Source: Candidatus Riesia pediculischaeffi (GTDB taxonomy: Bacteria > Pseudomonadota > Gammaproteobacteria > Enterobacterales > Enterobacteriaceae). From it: a stretch of DNA of 10,578 nucleotides. This document shows positions 1 to 7,997 of this stretch, one piece after another. The stretch lies in contig NZ_CP012839.1 of the NCBI RefSeq assembly GCF_002073895.1, forward strand, positions 8,168-18,745. The letters are read 5' to 3'. A model generated the notes under the pieces. That model saw only the letters and a list, made by a program, of their open reading frames with translations. It made no database searches and was not told the origin of the DNA. Made by a program: the position numbers and the translations under genes. How positions within the stretch are numbered: the stretch's first letter is position 1; every line of letters begins with the position of its first letter.

Positions 1-1615
1 AGCGTTGAACAAGAAATCGGAAGAACGACAGATCCAATTAGAATGTATATGAGAGAAATGGGGACAATAGGACTTCTAACAAGAGAAGGTGAGATTGATA
101 TCGCAAAAAGAATAGAAGATGGTCTCAATCAGGTTCAACATTCCATAGCAGAATATCCGAAATCCATTTGTTATATTTTGCAACAATATCTACGATTTGA
201 ATCCGGTGAAATACGTTTATCTGATATAATCGCAGGGATATCAGCAGAAGATGTTCGTTCTGATCCACATGAAGATAGCTTTTATTCAAAAAAGAGTCGA
301 ATTAATTTTATTTCAGATGATTTTTTATCAAACAGATACGAAAGAAAAAATATCAACAAAAACAACTTAGAAAAAAATAATATTATTGATGAAGACTGGA
401 ATAATATCGATTCGGAAACAGCTAGAAAAAAATTTTTAGAACTTCATAATCAATATGAAAAGGTGATGAGATCTATTCAAGAAAGAGGAAGAAAAAATTT
501 CAGATCAATATCCAATATTCAGAAATTGTGTAATATTTTTAAACAATTTCGGTTGGTTCCTAAACAACTTGATTTTATTATATCAGATATAAGAAAAACT
601 ATAGATAAAATAAAATTACAGGAAAAAATAGTTATAGACCTTTCTTTTAAGGAATACAAACTCCAAAAAGGTAGTGTTTTGAAATTTTTTTCAAACCGAT
701 CGATGAGACATGATTTGAAACGATTCATAGAATATAATCAAAACAAAAAAGATCTAAAAATAGAGTTAAATTTTAAGATTATTCGAGCTCTAGAAAAGTT
801 GGACGAAATCGAACGTAGAACGGGATTGAACATCAGTGAGATAAAAGAAATCAATCGCAAGATATCTGTAGGGGAAACAAAGGCAAGGATAGCTAAAAAA
901 GAAATGGTAGAAGCGAATTTAAGATTGGTAATTTCGATAGCTAAAAAGTATACCAACCGTGGATTACAGTTTCTGGATCTCATTCAAGAAGGAAATATAG
1001 GACTTATGAAAGCTGTAGATAAGTTCGAATATAGAAGAGGATATAAATTTTCTACTTATGCAACATGGTGGATTAGACAAGCTATTACCAGATCCATAGC
1101 TGACCAAGCTAGAACGATTCGCATTCCAGTTCATATGATCGAAACGATCAATAAATTGAACCATATATCTAGACAGATACTTCAAGAAACGGGAAGGGAA
1201 CCCTCTCCAGAAGAACTTTCAGAAAGAATGTTGATCCCTGAAGAAAAGATCAGAAAGGTCCTTAAAATAGCGAGAGAACCTATTTCAATGGAAACTCCAG
1301 TTGGAGATGATGAGGATAGCCATCTAGGAGATTTTATAGAAGATACAACATTAGAACTGCCTATAGAGTCGGCTACTTCAGAAAGCTTAAGATCTGCAAC
1401 CAACGAGGTACTTTCCGGTCTAACTACAAGAGAAGCTAAAGTCCTTCGAATGAGATTTGGAATTGATATGCATACTGATCATACTTTAGAAGAAGTCGGA
1501 AGAAAGACAGTTTGATGTCACTAGAGAAAGGATCAGACAAATAGAAGCGAAAGCTTTAAGAAAATTGAGACATCCAAGTCGTTCAGAACTTTTGAGAAGT
1601 TTTTTAGACGAATAG
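1..1615 (+). CDS. rpoD: RNA polymerase primary sigma factor (sigma-70), 5'-truncated by the window and frameshifted near the 3' end
   Basis: This gene encodes the housekeeping sigma subunit that directs RNA polymerase to -10/-35 promoters. The reading frame is open from base 1, before the first ATG at 43, and already encodes [15 protein letters not shown] (sigma region 1.2), so roughly 80-90 N-terminal residues (region 1.1) lie outside the window. A long variable region follows, then region 2 (about codons 300-385, including [19 protein letters not shown] and [13 protein letters not shown]), region 3 and the start of region 4 (TLEEVG). Frame 1 then stops at TGA 1513-1515 after GRKTV. The missing end is intact in the +1 frame from 1508: [15 protein letters not shown], then a basic helix, ending SFLDE and TAG at 1613-1615. 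An AAGA duplication at 1500-1507 explains the shift. If the frame is restored the protein matches E. coli RpoD closely in length and sequence. Identity is certain; whether the product is full length is not. Confidence 0.95.
1500..1507 (+). repeat. 4-bp tandem duplication (AAGA x2) causing the rpoD frameshift
   Basis: The sequence reads GG-AAGA-AAGA-CAG. Removing one AAGA gives GGA AGA CAG TTT GAT (G R Q F D), which matches the conserved sigma-70 region 4.2 and stays open to the TAG at 1613-1615. With both copies, the frame ends at TGA 1513-1515. Replication slippage or an assembly/sequencing error could each produce this. There is no long homopolymer here, which makes a simple homopolymer error less likely. 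Confidence 0.85.
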
Positions 1616-1632
1616 TTTTTATAAAAATCATC

Positions 1633-1706
1633 GGCCCTTTAGCTCAGAAGGTTAGAGCAGACGACTCATAATCGTTTGGTCGCTGGTTCGAATCCAGCAA
1701 GGGCCA
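1633..1706 (+). tRNA. ileX: tRNA-Ile2 with CAU anticodon (lysidine-dependent, reads AUA)
   Basis: A complete cloverleaf can be folded by hand. The acceptor stem GGCCCTT (1633-1639) pairs with AAGGGCC (1699-1705), the D stem is GCTC/GAGC, and the anticodon stem GACGA/TCGTT flanks loop CTCATAA with anticodon CAT at 1667-1669. The T stem GCTGG/CCAGC carries loop TTCGAAT, and the discriminator is A1706. A CAU anticodon could mean initiator Met, elongator Met or Ile2. The body, especially GACTCATAATCG and TTGGTCGCTGG, matches E. coli ileX rather than metT, and ileX also lies just downstream of rpoD in E. coli. TilS would convert C34 to lysidine so that the tRNA reads AUA, a frequent codon in AT-rich genomes. 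CCA is not encoded (CTT follows), so tRNA nucleotidyltransferase must add it. Only 17 bp separate it from the rpoD stop; it may be co-transcribed, although a TATAAA at 1620-1625 could act as a -10. Confidence 0.93.
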
Positions 1707-1759
1707 CTTCTGAAATATACTATTAAAATCCTCAACAAGAAATATAAAAATAAACCATC

Positions 1760-2284
1760 ATGGCAGACCATATATTGTTAAAAATTCAATCCAATCCAAA
1801 CTGGATAGTCTGTTCTATATTTCTAATATCCTTAGGAAAATCCATAATCTTAATTTCAACTCTTCTTCCACCAGCCTATATCACGTTGTTAGCCTTAATC
1901 ATCTTAGCTAATGAAAATCTTAACAACAACATCACGATATGGATCACGATAACAATCGGATCTTTTTTAGGTTCGATTATTTGCCATTTTTTTGGTTATA
2001 TGATATGTTCATCGAGAACAAAAAAATTAAACTTCATATTTAAAAAATATGATATAAAAATCAGAAGAATAAAACTATTCCTAAAAGACCAAGGTAAGTT
2101 ATTTTATATAATCTTTTTGTCAAGATTCGTAGCAGTGTTCAGATACCTGGTTCCATTCGTATCAGGTATGATGAACATTCAAAAAATACACAAAAACTTG
2201 TTCTTTTATTTCTTTTCCTCCTCAATATGGTCATTTTTTTTAATTATTACTTCAAACTTTATCGTAAATTTTACATCAATATAA
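1760..2284 (+). CDS. DedA-family (SNARE-associated/VTT domain) inner-membrane protein, short and diverged
   Basis: This 174-residue, very hydrophobic protein belongs to the DedA family, polytopic inner-membrane proteins linked to lipid-carrier (undecaprenyl phosphate) flipping, membrane potential and envelope integrity. Visible marks are an N-terminal membrane segment leading into LLPPAYITLLALIIL, a second segment near residues 58-83, the family signature LSRFVAVFRYLVPFVSGM at about 120-137, and a last membrane segment near 147-170. The two conserved arginines spaced six apart (R122, R128) correspond to R130 and R136 of E. coli YqjA. The acidic residues equivalent to YqjA E39 and D51 appear as K27 and A39. 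At 174 residues it is shorter than YqjA or YabI, having lost the C-terminal segment. The start is the ATG at 1760, with no clear Shine-Dalgarno site. It lies 53 bp after the tRNA and converges on glyS. The family is well supported; orthology within it (YabI-like or YqjA-like) is not settled. Confidence 0.8.
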   Translation: MADHILLKIQSNPNWIVCSIFLISLGKSIILISTLLPPAYITLLALIILANENLNNNITIWITITIGSFLGSIICHFFGYMICSSRTKKLNFIFKKYDIKIRRIKLFLKDQGKLFYIIFLSRFVAVFRYLVPFVSGMMNIQKIHKNLFFYFFSSSIWSFFLIITSNFIVNFTSI

Positions 2285-2319
2285 AACCATGAACATAAAC
2301 TGTATGATACGCACTAATT

Positions 2320-4404
2320 TTATGAAAACGAAAAATCACTAATTTTTAAAAATAAAGATTTTATATCGTTTAAAATTATCAATCTATTCTCCATGACTAT
2401 ATGATTTTTATCTATGATCATAACATGTTCAAAAAACCGATCTACAGGATCTACTAAATCGTACATTTTTACTATTGCTTCAAAGTATAGTCTTTTTCGA
2501 CATAGTTCATTCACTTTTTTACTGACTAAATGAAATACTTTAACTAAATTTATCTCTTGCGGTGATTTAAGAAGTAAAAGGTCGATATCTTTTTTATGAT
2601 CAAAAGTAAATTTATTAATAATTCTTAAAATTCTCTTGTTTATCCGTACGACATCAGATGATTTTCGATTCAACTTAAAAAGTCGCAAAGCTCTAATTTT
2701 TAAATCGAAATCTCGTATATCCTTGATAGAGTTCAAACAAATTGAATCAACCATTTTTATGTCATATCCGTTTTGTTGGTATAAATATCTGATCCTTTTT
2801 ATAAAAAAACTATTTATATCCTCTAAAACTCCATCTACTCGAAAGAAATTATTATTTTTATATAGATCTAAGGACAACTTCACAGTTTCTAAAAGATCGA
2901 TATTGTACCCTTTTTCAATTATTATTCTTAATACCGCAACAGACATACGACGCAAGAAAAATGGATCTTTTTTTCCATGATACCTCTTTCCAATTCCAAA
3001 CATTCCTACTATAGAATCTATATTATCTGATATAGATAAAATATCTCCGATTTTAGAATTCGGTAATCGATCTTTTGAAAAACGTGGATAATACTGTTCT
3101 TCAATAGATTCTGAAACATCTTCGATCTCCGAATCTAGATGAGAATAACATTTCCCAACAATTCCTTGAATCTCTGGATAATACTTTACCATAGAAGTCG
3201 CTAAATCACATTTCGACAACAGACTTGCTCTTAAAAGCAACTCTTTCTGATTCATTTTTATTTCTCCAGATATCCATTTCGACAAAGATACTAATCTTTC
3301 TATTTTCTCATAAATAGTACCCAATCCTTCACAAAATGAGATTTTTTTCGTTTTAGGTAAATAACTTTTCAAACTGCATTTTCTATCTTCATTAAAGATA
3401 AATAAGATATCTTCTAAACGAGAATTAATGACCTTCTGATTATCGGAAATAATTTTATTTTTATTTTTCAAACTTGAAACATCACAAACAAAAATAAACT
3501 TTGTAGTTAATCTACCATATTTGTCATATATCAGAATGTACTTATGAACAGTTTGCACAATATGTAAAACAATGTCGCTTGGTAAAGATAAGAACTTTCT
3601 TTCAAAGCTAGCTTGTAATAAATTTGGCCACTCTACCATCGCTGTTATTTCATCTAATATTCTGTGAAATAATTTCACTGATCCCTGTAATTTTTCGATG
3701 AATATACCAATTTTTTTTCGGATAATAGATTTTCTCATCTTATAATCTGGAATGACATAACCAAATCTATGTAAAATATGAGGATACTGATGTGATGATC
3801 TTAGCAAAACATTTCTTTTCATCGAATATGAACGATTACCAAATATTTTTCTGTCAATATTGATTCCAAATATGGAAATTCCTTGACCTACTAGAAATTT
3901 TTCTAAAAGGATCGTTACACTTCTAATTGGACGAATAAAATGACTCTTTATATTCCCATTTTCCCATCTCATAAAACCAAAAGATGACAATCCTTTTAAA
4001 GAGAACTCTACCATTCTAATCAATGTAATGTTCAGATATTGTTGGACAAAGAGATATTCATCTTTTTTACGATCATGATGATCTTTATGAACTATTTTTT
4101 CAAAATCATTCAATCCTCTTCGAAAAGAACTTTTCTTTGAACAAACGTTTCCTTCTTTAACATCCTTTATAAGATGAATATTCCTTGTTTCGAAAGATAA
4201 ATCAACTACTTTGATGGCTAATCTTCTTAAAGAAACATAACTGTATATTGTTTCAAATTTGAAGTAATTTTTTTTTAATCGATCTTCAAAATTTTTAGAA
4301 AATCTCTTTGATATCAAACAAAGATTTTTATATGGAAGATCTTCTGTTCCTATCTCAACTAGCAAAGTTTTTTTATGAAAAAATTTTTTGACACACATAT
4401 TCAT
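2320..4404 (-). CDS. glyS: Glycyl-tRNA synthetase beta subunit
   Basis: The beta chain of the bacterial alpha2beta2 glycyl-tRNA synthetase binds tRNA-Gly and works with the GlyQ catalytic subunit to make Gly-tRNA in the cytoplasm. The 694-residue product is full length (E. coli GlyS is 689) and collinear with it. It begins [11 protein letters not shown] (E. coli FLVEIGTEELP) and contains RRLAIKV near residue 60, FMRWENG and HFIRP in the first third, VEWPNLL and KFLSLPSD near the middle, then [41 protein letters not shown] and a C-terminal anticodon-binding part ending in [10 protein letters not shown]. The ATG at 4404 overlaps the glyQ stop as ATGA, so the subunits are translationally coupled; a second ATG two codons later is an alternative start. 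No internal stop or frameshift is present. It converges on the DedA gene with a 35-bp gap and no evident terminator hairpin. Confidence 0.97.
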   Translation of the reverse strand: MNMCVKKFFHKKTLLVEIGTEDLPYKNLCLISKRFSKNFEDRLKKNYFKFETIYSYVSLRRLAIKVVDLSFETRNIHLIKDVKEGNVCSKKSSFRRGLNDFEKIVHKDHHDRKKDEYLFVQQYLNITLIRMVEFSLKGLSSFGFMRWENGNIKSHFIRPIRSVTILLEKFLVGQGISIFGINIDRKIFGNRSYSMKRNVLLRSSHQYPHILHRFGYVIPDYKMRKSIIRKKIGIFIEKLQGSVKLFHRILDEITAMVEWPNLLQASFERKFLSLPSDIVLHIVQTVHKYILIYDKYGRLTTKFIFVCDVSSLKNKNKIISDNQKVINSRLEDILFIFNEDRKCSLKSYLPKTKKISFCEGLGTIYEKIERLVSLSKWISGEIKMNQKELLLRASLLSKCDLATSMVKYYPEIQGIVGKCYSHLDSEIEDVSESIEEQYYPRFSKDRLPNSKIGDILSISDNIDSIVGMFGIGKRYHGKKDPFFLRRMSVAVLRIIIEKGYNIDLLETVKLSLDLYKNNNFFRVDGVLEDINSFFIKRIRYLYQQNGYDIKMVDSICLNSIKDIRDFDLKIRALRLFKLNRKSSDVVRINKRILRIINKFTFDHKKDIDLLLLKSPQEINLVKVFHLVSKKVNELCRKRLYFEAIVKMYDLVDPVDRFFEHVMIIDKNHIVMENRLIILNDIKSLFLKISDFSFS

Positions 4405-5276
4405 TTGTACGAATCTAAATAAACTTTAGCGATTTGTTTAATTAAACTGTATATCTTCGATATATATACTTTTCTCTCATGAACAGAAAAAATATTTCTT
4501 GCATCTAACAAATTAAAATAATGTATAGATTTTAGTAAATGTTCGTAAGACAGAACGGGTAATCTTTCTCCAAAAGAAAGCAAATTCATTGATTGTTCTC
4601 TATGATCTTTGAAACTTTTCAACAAAAAATCTACATCAGAATATTGAAAATTGTATTTAGACTGTTCTATCTCACTTCGATAAAACATATCTCCATATCT
4701 TATTCTTCCAAATTTACTATCTGCCCATATCAGATCAAATACATTATCTATATCTTGTACGTGCATAGAAAGTCTCTCTAGACCGTAAGTGATTTCTACT
4801 ACGACCACTTCGCACTTCGCTCCACAAACTTTTTGGAAGTAAGTAAATTGTGTAATCTCCATTCCATTTAACCAAATTTCCCATCCAACTCCACTAGCTC
4901 CAAGGGTTTCATTCTCCCAGTTATCTTCTACAAATCTGATATCATTGTTTTTTAAATCAATACCTAATGAAGCTAAAGATTTTAAATAAATCTCCTGTAT
5001 GTTAAATGGAGATGGTTTAAAAATTACTTGAAATTGATAATAGTGCTGAAGCCTATTTTTGCTATTTGCATATCTTCCATCTATTGGTCTTCTAGAAGGT
5101 TGCACATATGCAATAGCGATTGATTTTTTACCAATGGCGTATAAACATGTCATAGGATGAGAGGTAGCAGCTCCCACCTCTATATCAATCGGTTGAATTA
5201 TTGCACATCCTTGTTTAATCCAGTAATCTTGCAAAATAAAAATAATTTCTTGAAATGTTATTTTCATGTCGATCAT
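4401..5276 (-). CDS. glyQ: Glycyl-tRNA synthetase alpha subunit
   Basis: The alpha chain is the class II catalytic subunit that activates glycine with ATP in the alpha2beta2 enzyme. The 291-residue protein aligns end to end with E. coli GlyQ (303), stopping about 12 residues short at the non-essential tail. Clear family motifs are [15 protein letters not shown] near residue 16, [42 protein letters not shown], the motif-2 region [26 protein letters not shown] and motif 3 [10 protein letters not shown]. The ATG at 5276 gives the same distance to the TFQ motif as in E. coli, within one residue; an ATG three codons later is possible. No convincing Shine-Dalgarno site is visible. It is the first gene of a glyQ-glyS operon, its TGA overlapping the glyS start. 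The promoter should lie in the spacer to the right (5277-5810), where two small back-to-back hairpins precede the gene. Confidence 0.97.
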   Translation of the reverse strand: MIDMKITFQEIIFILQDYWIKQGCAIIQPIDIEVGAATSHPMTCLYAIGKKSIAIAYVQPSRRPIDGRYANSKNRLQHYYQFQVIFKPSPFNIQEIYLKSLASLGIDLKNNDIRFVEDNWENETLGASGVGWEIWLNGMEITQFTYFQKVCGAKCEVVVVEITYGLERLSMHVQDIDNVFDLIWADSKFGRIRYGDMFYRSEIEQSKYNFQYSDVDFLLKSFKDHREQSMNLLSFGERLPVLSYEHLLKSIHYFNLLDARNIFSVHERKVYISKIYSLIKQIAKVYLDSYK

Positions 5277-5307
5277 TTCATTTTATGTTTATATACGATC
5301 CATCACA

Positions 5308-5333
5308 GTCGATAACGACCTCTATTCATAGAG
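5308..5333. repeat. Two back-to-back perfect hairpins upstream of glyQ
   Basis: GTCG-ATAA-CGAC (5308-5319) is directly followed by CTCTA-TTCA-TAGAG (5320-5333). Each has a perfect stem of 4 and 5 bp with a 4-base loop and no spacer between them. On the minus strand they lie about 30-57 bases upstream of the glyQ ATG and could sit in its 5' leader. The GC content of the first stem stands out locally. Function is unknown and chance is possible, because both stems are short. Confidence 0.4.
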
Positions 5334-5393
5334 ATATGTAGAATACAGTGTAATATTAAATATTAATATGCAAAATTAAAAAATTTCTTTAAA

Positions 5394-5424
5394 TTCAATA
5401 CTATTTTTTATAAAGTATTGTGAA
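5394..5424. repeat. Stem-loop in the glyQ-yegH spacer
   Basis: CAATACT (5396-5402) and AGTATTG (5414-5420) form a 7-bp perfect stem around an 11-base AT-only loop that contains six T residues. Flanking TT/AA can extend it past a 2-base bulge. It is not a canonical intrinsic terminator, since the T run is in the loop and the stem is AT-rich. It could be a dyad binding site, a structured leader element, or chance. Confidence 0.35.
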
Positions 5425-5716
5425 TAATTCTAATCTTACAAAATGTTAGATATAGACCATGCAAAATAAAGCTATTTAGCGGTACTTTAAATCAGAGATC
5501 CTATAAAATATTTAGACTTCAATTTTGTAAATGGACTGTAGACCATTCTATATCTTTCTTATCATCGAATCTATAAAAACATTATCAGAAACATGTTTCA
5601 TTGAAAATAGTGAAGAAAAATATTTTTAAAATTTATTATGATTGTCATAAGATTTCTTAGAAGGAATTCGATACCTATATTTTAAAAATAAAATTTAATC
5701 TCTGAGTTATATTTAT

Positions 5717-5724
5717 GCGATAAT
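5717..5724 (+). promoter_or_regulatory. Candidate extended -10 promoter for yegH
   Basis: TGCGATAAT (from 5716) resembles an extended -10 (TGnTATAAT), with one mismatch in the hexamer. A weak -35-like TTAATC (5695-5700) sits 18 bp upstream. The box is about 86 bases before the yegH ATG. In such AT-rich sequence matches like this are common, so this is only a candidate. Confidence 0.25.
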
Positions 5725-5810
5725 ATTAAATTAAAATCTATATATTTTTAATACATCTATGAATATTTTATGAAAGTCCTTAGAAGATCTTCCAAAATTA
5801 TCCAACTTTT

Positions 5811-7139
5811 ATGATAGAAAAACTTGTTTGGTGGTTGTATGATCCTATCCTATGGATAGGATTGTTTAATTTAATCATTATCGAAATCGTTCTCGGTGTG
5901 GACAACTTAATTTTCATTACTATTCTATCTGAAAAACTATCTAATAAAAGAAATAATGCTGTAGCAGTTGGATTAATAAGTGCACTTTTGATTAGAATCT
6001 CCCTATTATTCAGTTTAAACTATCTGATTTCTTTAAATCAACCGAATATCATTATATTCGGATTTCTATTCAGTATAAAAGATTTTCTAATATTGTTTGG
6101 TGGATTATTTTTAATGTTTAAAGCTACTACAGAGCTACATGAAAGGATAGAAGGAAAAGATTTACAAGAAAAAGATCATCGAAACGATAAAAGAACTGCA
6201 AAATATTGGTATATCATAATTCAGATAATACTGCTAGATACTATATTCTCAGTAGATTCTATAATCACTGCCATCGGAATTATAGATCATATCCAAGTTG
6301 TTATAACTGCGATCATCATTTCCACCATTTTGATGATAATCGCAAGTAAACAATTGACTGGATTAATTCACAGTAATCCGACCATCGTAATACTTTGTTT
6401 AAGTTTTTTATTAATGATTGGTTTCAGCTTATTTTTAGAAGGGTTTGGTTGCTCAATACCGAAAGGATATCTATATTTTTCAGTAAGTTTTTCCATATTA
6501 ATCGAAATTTTAAATCAATTCGCTATTTTAAATAGAAGAAAAATACTCAAAAATAGAAAGTTACTCAGGGCAAGAACGGTAGAAAATCACTTAAGAATTT
6601 TAGAAGGAAAACATGATTTAGCAATAGATTCACACGAAGAAACTTCAAATTTATCAAATGATACGAATAGTTCTTTCAATTGTCGAGAAAAACAGATGAT
6701 AATTCGTTTCCTTAGATTCGCTCAAAGAAATGTAAATAGCGTAATGACATCCAAGAACGATATCAAATACGTGGACATCGATCAGACGAAAGAAGATATC
6801 TTAAAAGTGATAAAGAAGAATCGTCTAAACTACGTTGTCATAATCAACGCATCAATAAGCGATGAACCTATAGGAATTGCACATGTTTCCGACATATTAA
6901 AACAACAACTCAAGAATCAAACATTTGATCTAAGAAAATTAATAACGAAACCACTTATTCTTCCGAATAATTTATCTCTATTACAATCAATAGAACAGTT
7001 TCAACAATCTAAAGAACATTTCGCTTTTGTATCTGATAAATTCGGATCCATCAAAGGAACTATAACATTAATAGATGTAATGCGGACAATTTCAGGAAAT
7101 ATACAATTCGATCAGGGGGAAGAAGGATTCCAGATATAA
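5811..7139 (+). CDS. yegH: YegH-like TerC-CBS membrane protein, C-terminal domain lost
   Basis: This 442-residue protein combines an N-terminal TerC-type membrane domain (about residues 1-235, roughly seven membrane segments) with two CBS domains (about 305-365 and 370-430). The TerC metal-site motifs are present: GVDN with D31 in the first segment and LLDTIFSVDS with D143 and D149. It follows E. coli YegH closely (HSNPTIVILCLSFLLMIGF, PKGYLY, LNQFAILNRRK, VMTSKNDI, HFAFVSDKFGS). TerC proteins are implicated in metal-ion handling, with metal loading of exported proteins shown for some family members; the function of YegH itself is poorly known. E. coli YegH (about 527 residues) continues with a CorC_HlyC domain; here a TAA follows GNIQFDQGEEGFQI, just before it. 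Fragments of that domain are readable downstream. In E. coli yegH lies next to asmA-dcd, which supports the assignment. There is no clear Shine-Dalgarno site before the ATG. Confidence 0.9.
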   Translation: MIEKLVWWLYDPILWIGLFNLIIIEIVLGVDNLIFITILSEKLSNKRNNAVAVGLISALLIRISLLFSLNYLISLNQPNIIIFGFLFSIKDFLILFGGLFLMFKATTELHERIEGKDLQEKDHRNDKRTAKYWYIIIQIILLDTIFSVDSIITAIGIIDHIQVVITAIIISTILMIIASKQLTGLIHSNPTIVILCLSFLLMIGFSLFLEGFGCSIPKGYLYFSVSFSILIEILNQFAILNRRKILKNRKLLRARTVENHLRILEGKHDLAIDSHEETSNLSNDTNSSFNCREKQMIIRFLRFAQRNVNSVMTSKNDIKYVDIDQTKEDILKVIKKNRLNYVVIINASISDEPIGIAHVSDILKQQLKNQTFDLRKLITKPLILPNNLSLLQSIEQFQQSKEHFAFVSDKFGSIKGTITLIDVMRTISGNIQFDQGEEGFQI

Positions 7140-7338
7140 CGTTCAATATTTATACAACAATAGTTAAATACGATCTTAAACGTCATAACTACTTCAGATA
7201 TCAAGGACTACATGAAAAATAGAAAGATTCTTGATAAGAAATGATAAAATGTTACATCGAAAAATCGAGCGGATACTCAAACCATTGGAAGTGATAAAAA
7301 TAGGATTAAATATCCTCATAATAAAATCGTATAAATAA
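7140..7338 (+). pseudogene. Eroded remains of the yegH C-terminal CorC_HlyC domain
   Basis: The sequence after the yegH stop still reads like the E. coli YegH tail, but in broken frames. The best piece is 7276-7338, encoding LKPLEVIKIGLNILIIKSYK then TAA, against LKTLQVESHRVQKVQIIPLRK in E. coli. Just before it, another frame gives EKSSGY where E. coli has VQVGDY, with about one base missing between the pieces. Farther upstream YFRYQGL resembles YHTIAGLL, and MKNRKILDKK occupies the place of MEYLQRIPK. Stops and frameshifts separate all of these. Only the 3'-most match is persuasive; the others are suggestive. The length is also shorter than the roughly 290 bases expected, so deletions must have occurred. 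Confidence 0.5.
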
Positions 7339-7406
7339 TATAATAAAAAATCGTTATATTGCAGAAATTTATTTGATTAAATTCGATAGATTTAAAATAA
7401 ACAAGA

Positions 7407-7991
7407 TCATCCACTAATAAAAGAAATAGAAGGATGAAACTGATTATGATACTTCGATTCTTTTTTAGAATTATATGGTCGTAAAGAGGATTGAGAAATT
7501 TCTTCAAAGCTGATCTCGCAAATAACCATATTCGGCTTTAATAACAATGGAAATTTTCCTAAATTGACGATTTCAAGTACAATTTTTCCACTCCATCCGG
7601 GATCTATTCTATTTGAAGAAACATGAATCATTAACCCTAATCTTGCAAAGGATGACTTTCCATCTATCCAACCTACTACATTGCTCGGCAGGGAGAGGTG
7701 CTCATAGGTAATCGCCAATATTATCTCAGATGGGTTTAACAAGATATTTTCACAGTCTTTTAAAAGAACTCTCCTGCTAATCATATCTTCTAGAGAGTTG
7801 TTACTTATCTTTTTTGACAATTGACTAAGGTCTATATATGGAAAAATTTTTTTCTTTCTAAAAATTCTAACTTCATTACCTAAGTGAAAATCTACTGTCA
7901 CTCCGCTGATTCTTTCTACTTTAGGATAGGGAGAAATACTTATTCTTCCAGATTTTAACTGATGAATGATATCTTTATCACATAATCGCAT
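7407..7991 (-). CDS. dcd: dCTP deaminase
   Basis: Dcd deaminates dCTP to dUTP, the main source of dUMP for thymidylate synthesis in enteric bacteria; it acts as a cytoplasmic homotrimer. The 194-residue protein matches E. coli Dcd (193): MRLCDKDI, SISPYPKVERISG, VTVDFHLGN, GWIDGKSSFARLGLMIHV, RIDPGWSGKIVLE and RPYN. Catalytic residues equivalent to E. coli S111, R115, R126 and E138 are present as S113, R117, R128 and E140. R110 is replaced by K112 and A124 by S126, both conservative. The start is the ATG at 7991, not a TTG five codons upstream: AAGGAG sits six bases before this ATG and the protein then starts MRLCD as in E. coli. In E. coli dcd lies between asmA and udk; here both are gone, and yegH and metG flank it. 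Confidence 0.96.
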   Translation of the reverse strand: MRLCDKDIIHQLKSGRISISPYPKVERISGVTVDFHLGNEVRIFRKKKIFPYIDLSQLSKKISNNSLEDMISRRVLLKDCENILLNPSEIILAITYEHLSLPSNVVGWIDGKSSFARLGLMIHVSSNRIDPGWSGKIVLEIVNLGKFPLLLKPNMVICEISFEEISQSSLRPYNSKKESKYHNQFHPSISFISG

Positions 7992-7997
7992 AAATCG

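Larger units (their letters stand above)
5277..5810. other. 534-bp gene-free divergent spacer between glyQ and yegH
   Basis: This very AT-rich stretch separates divergently transcribed glyQ (minus) and yegH (plus), so it should hold both promoters. I translated parts of both strands and saw no frame resembling a known protein and no tRNA. It contains two adjacent hairpins (5308-5333), a longer stem-loop (5394-5424), an imperfect 18-bp dyad (5530-5547), a repeated TAGACCAT (5453 and 5539), a near-repeat of ATGCAAAAT-AAA (5368 and 5459), and an extended -10-like box at 5717-5724. It may be the unrecognisable remains of deleted genes; the E. coli neighbour of yegH on this side (wza) was not recognisable here. 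Confidence 0.6.

Noticed and set aside
43..45. ATG at 43 as the rpoD start
   Set aside because: The same frame is open to base 1 and encodes conserved sigma region 1.2 upstream of it, so this is an internal Met codon and the gene begins outside the window.
1633..1706. Elongator or initiator tRNA-Met
   Set aside because: The anticodon fits, but the stems and variable region follow ileX rather than metT, and there is no initiator-type GGG/CCC anticodon stem.
2285..2319. Terminator between the DedA gene and glyS
   Set aside because: I saw no GC-rich stem followed by a T run on either strand.
5460..5700. Possible decayed gene (such as wza, the E. coli neighbour of yegH) in the spacer
   Set aside because: The parts of both strands I translated showed no run of residues I could align with Wza or any other known protein.
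7316..7507. Minus-strand 63-codon frame overlapping the dcd 3' end
   Set aside because: It overlaps dcd in another frame and has only low-complexity hydrophobic content, so it is a shadow of dcd and of the yegH remnant.
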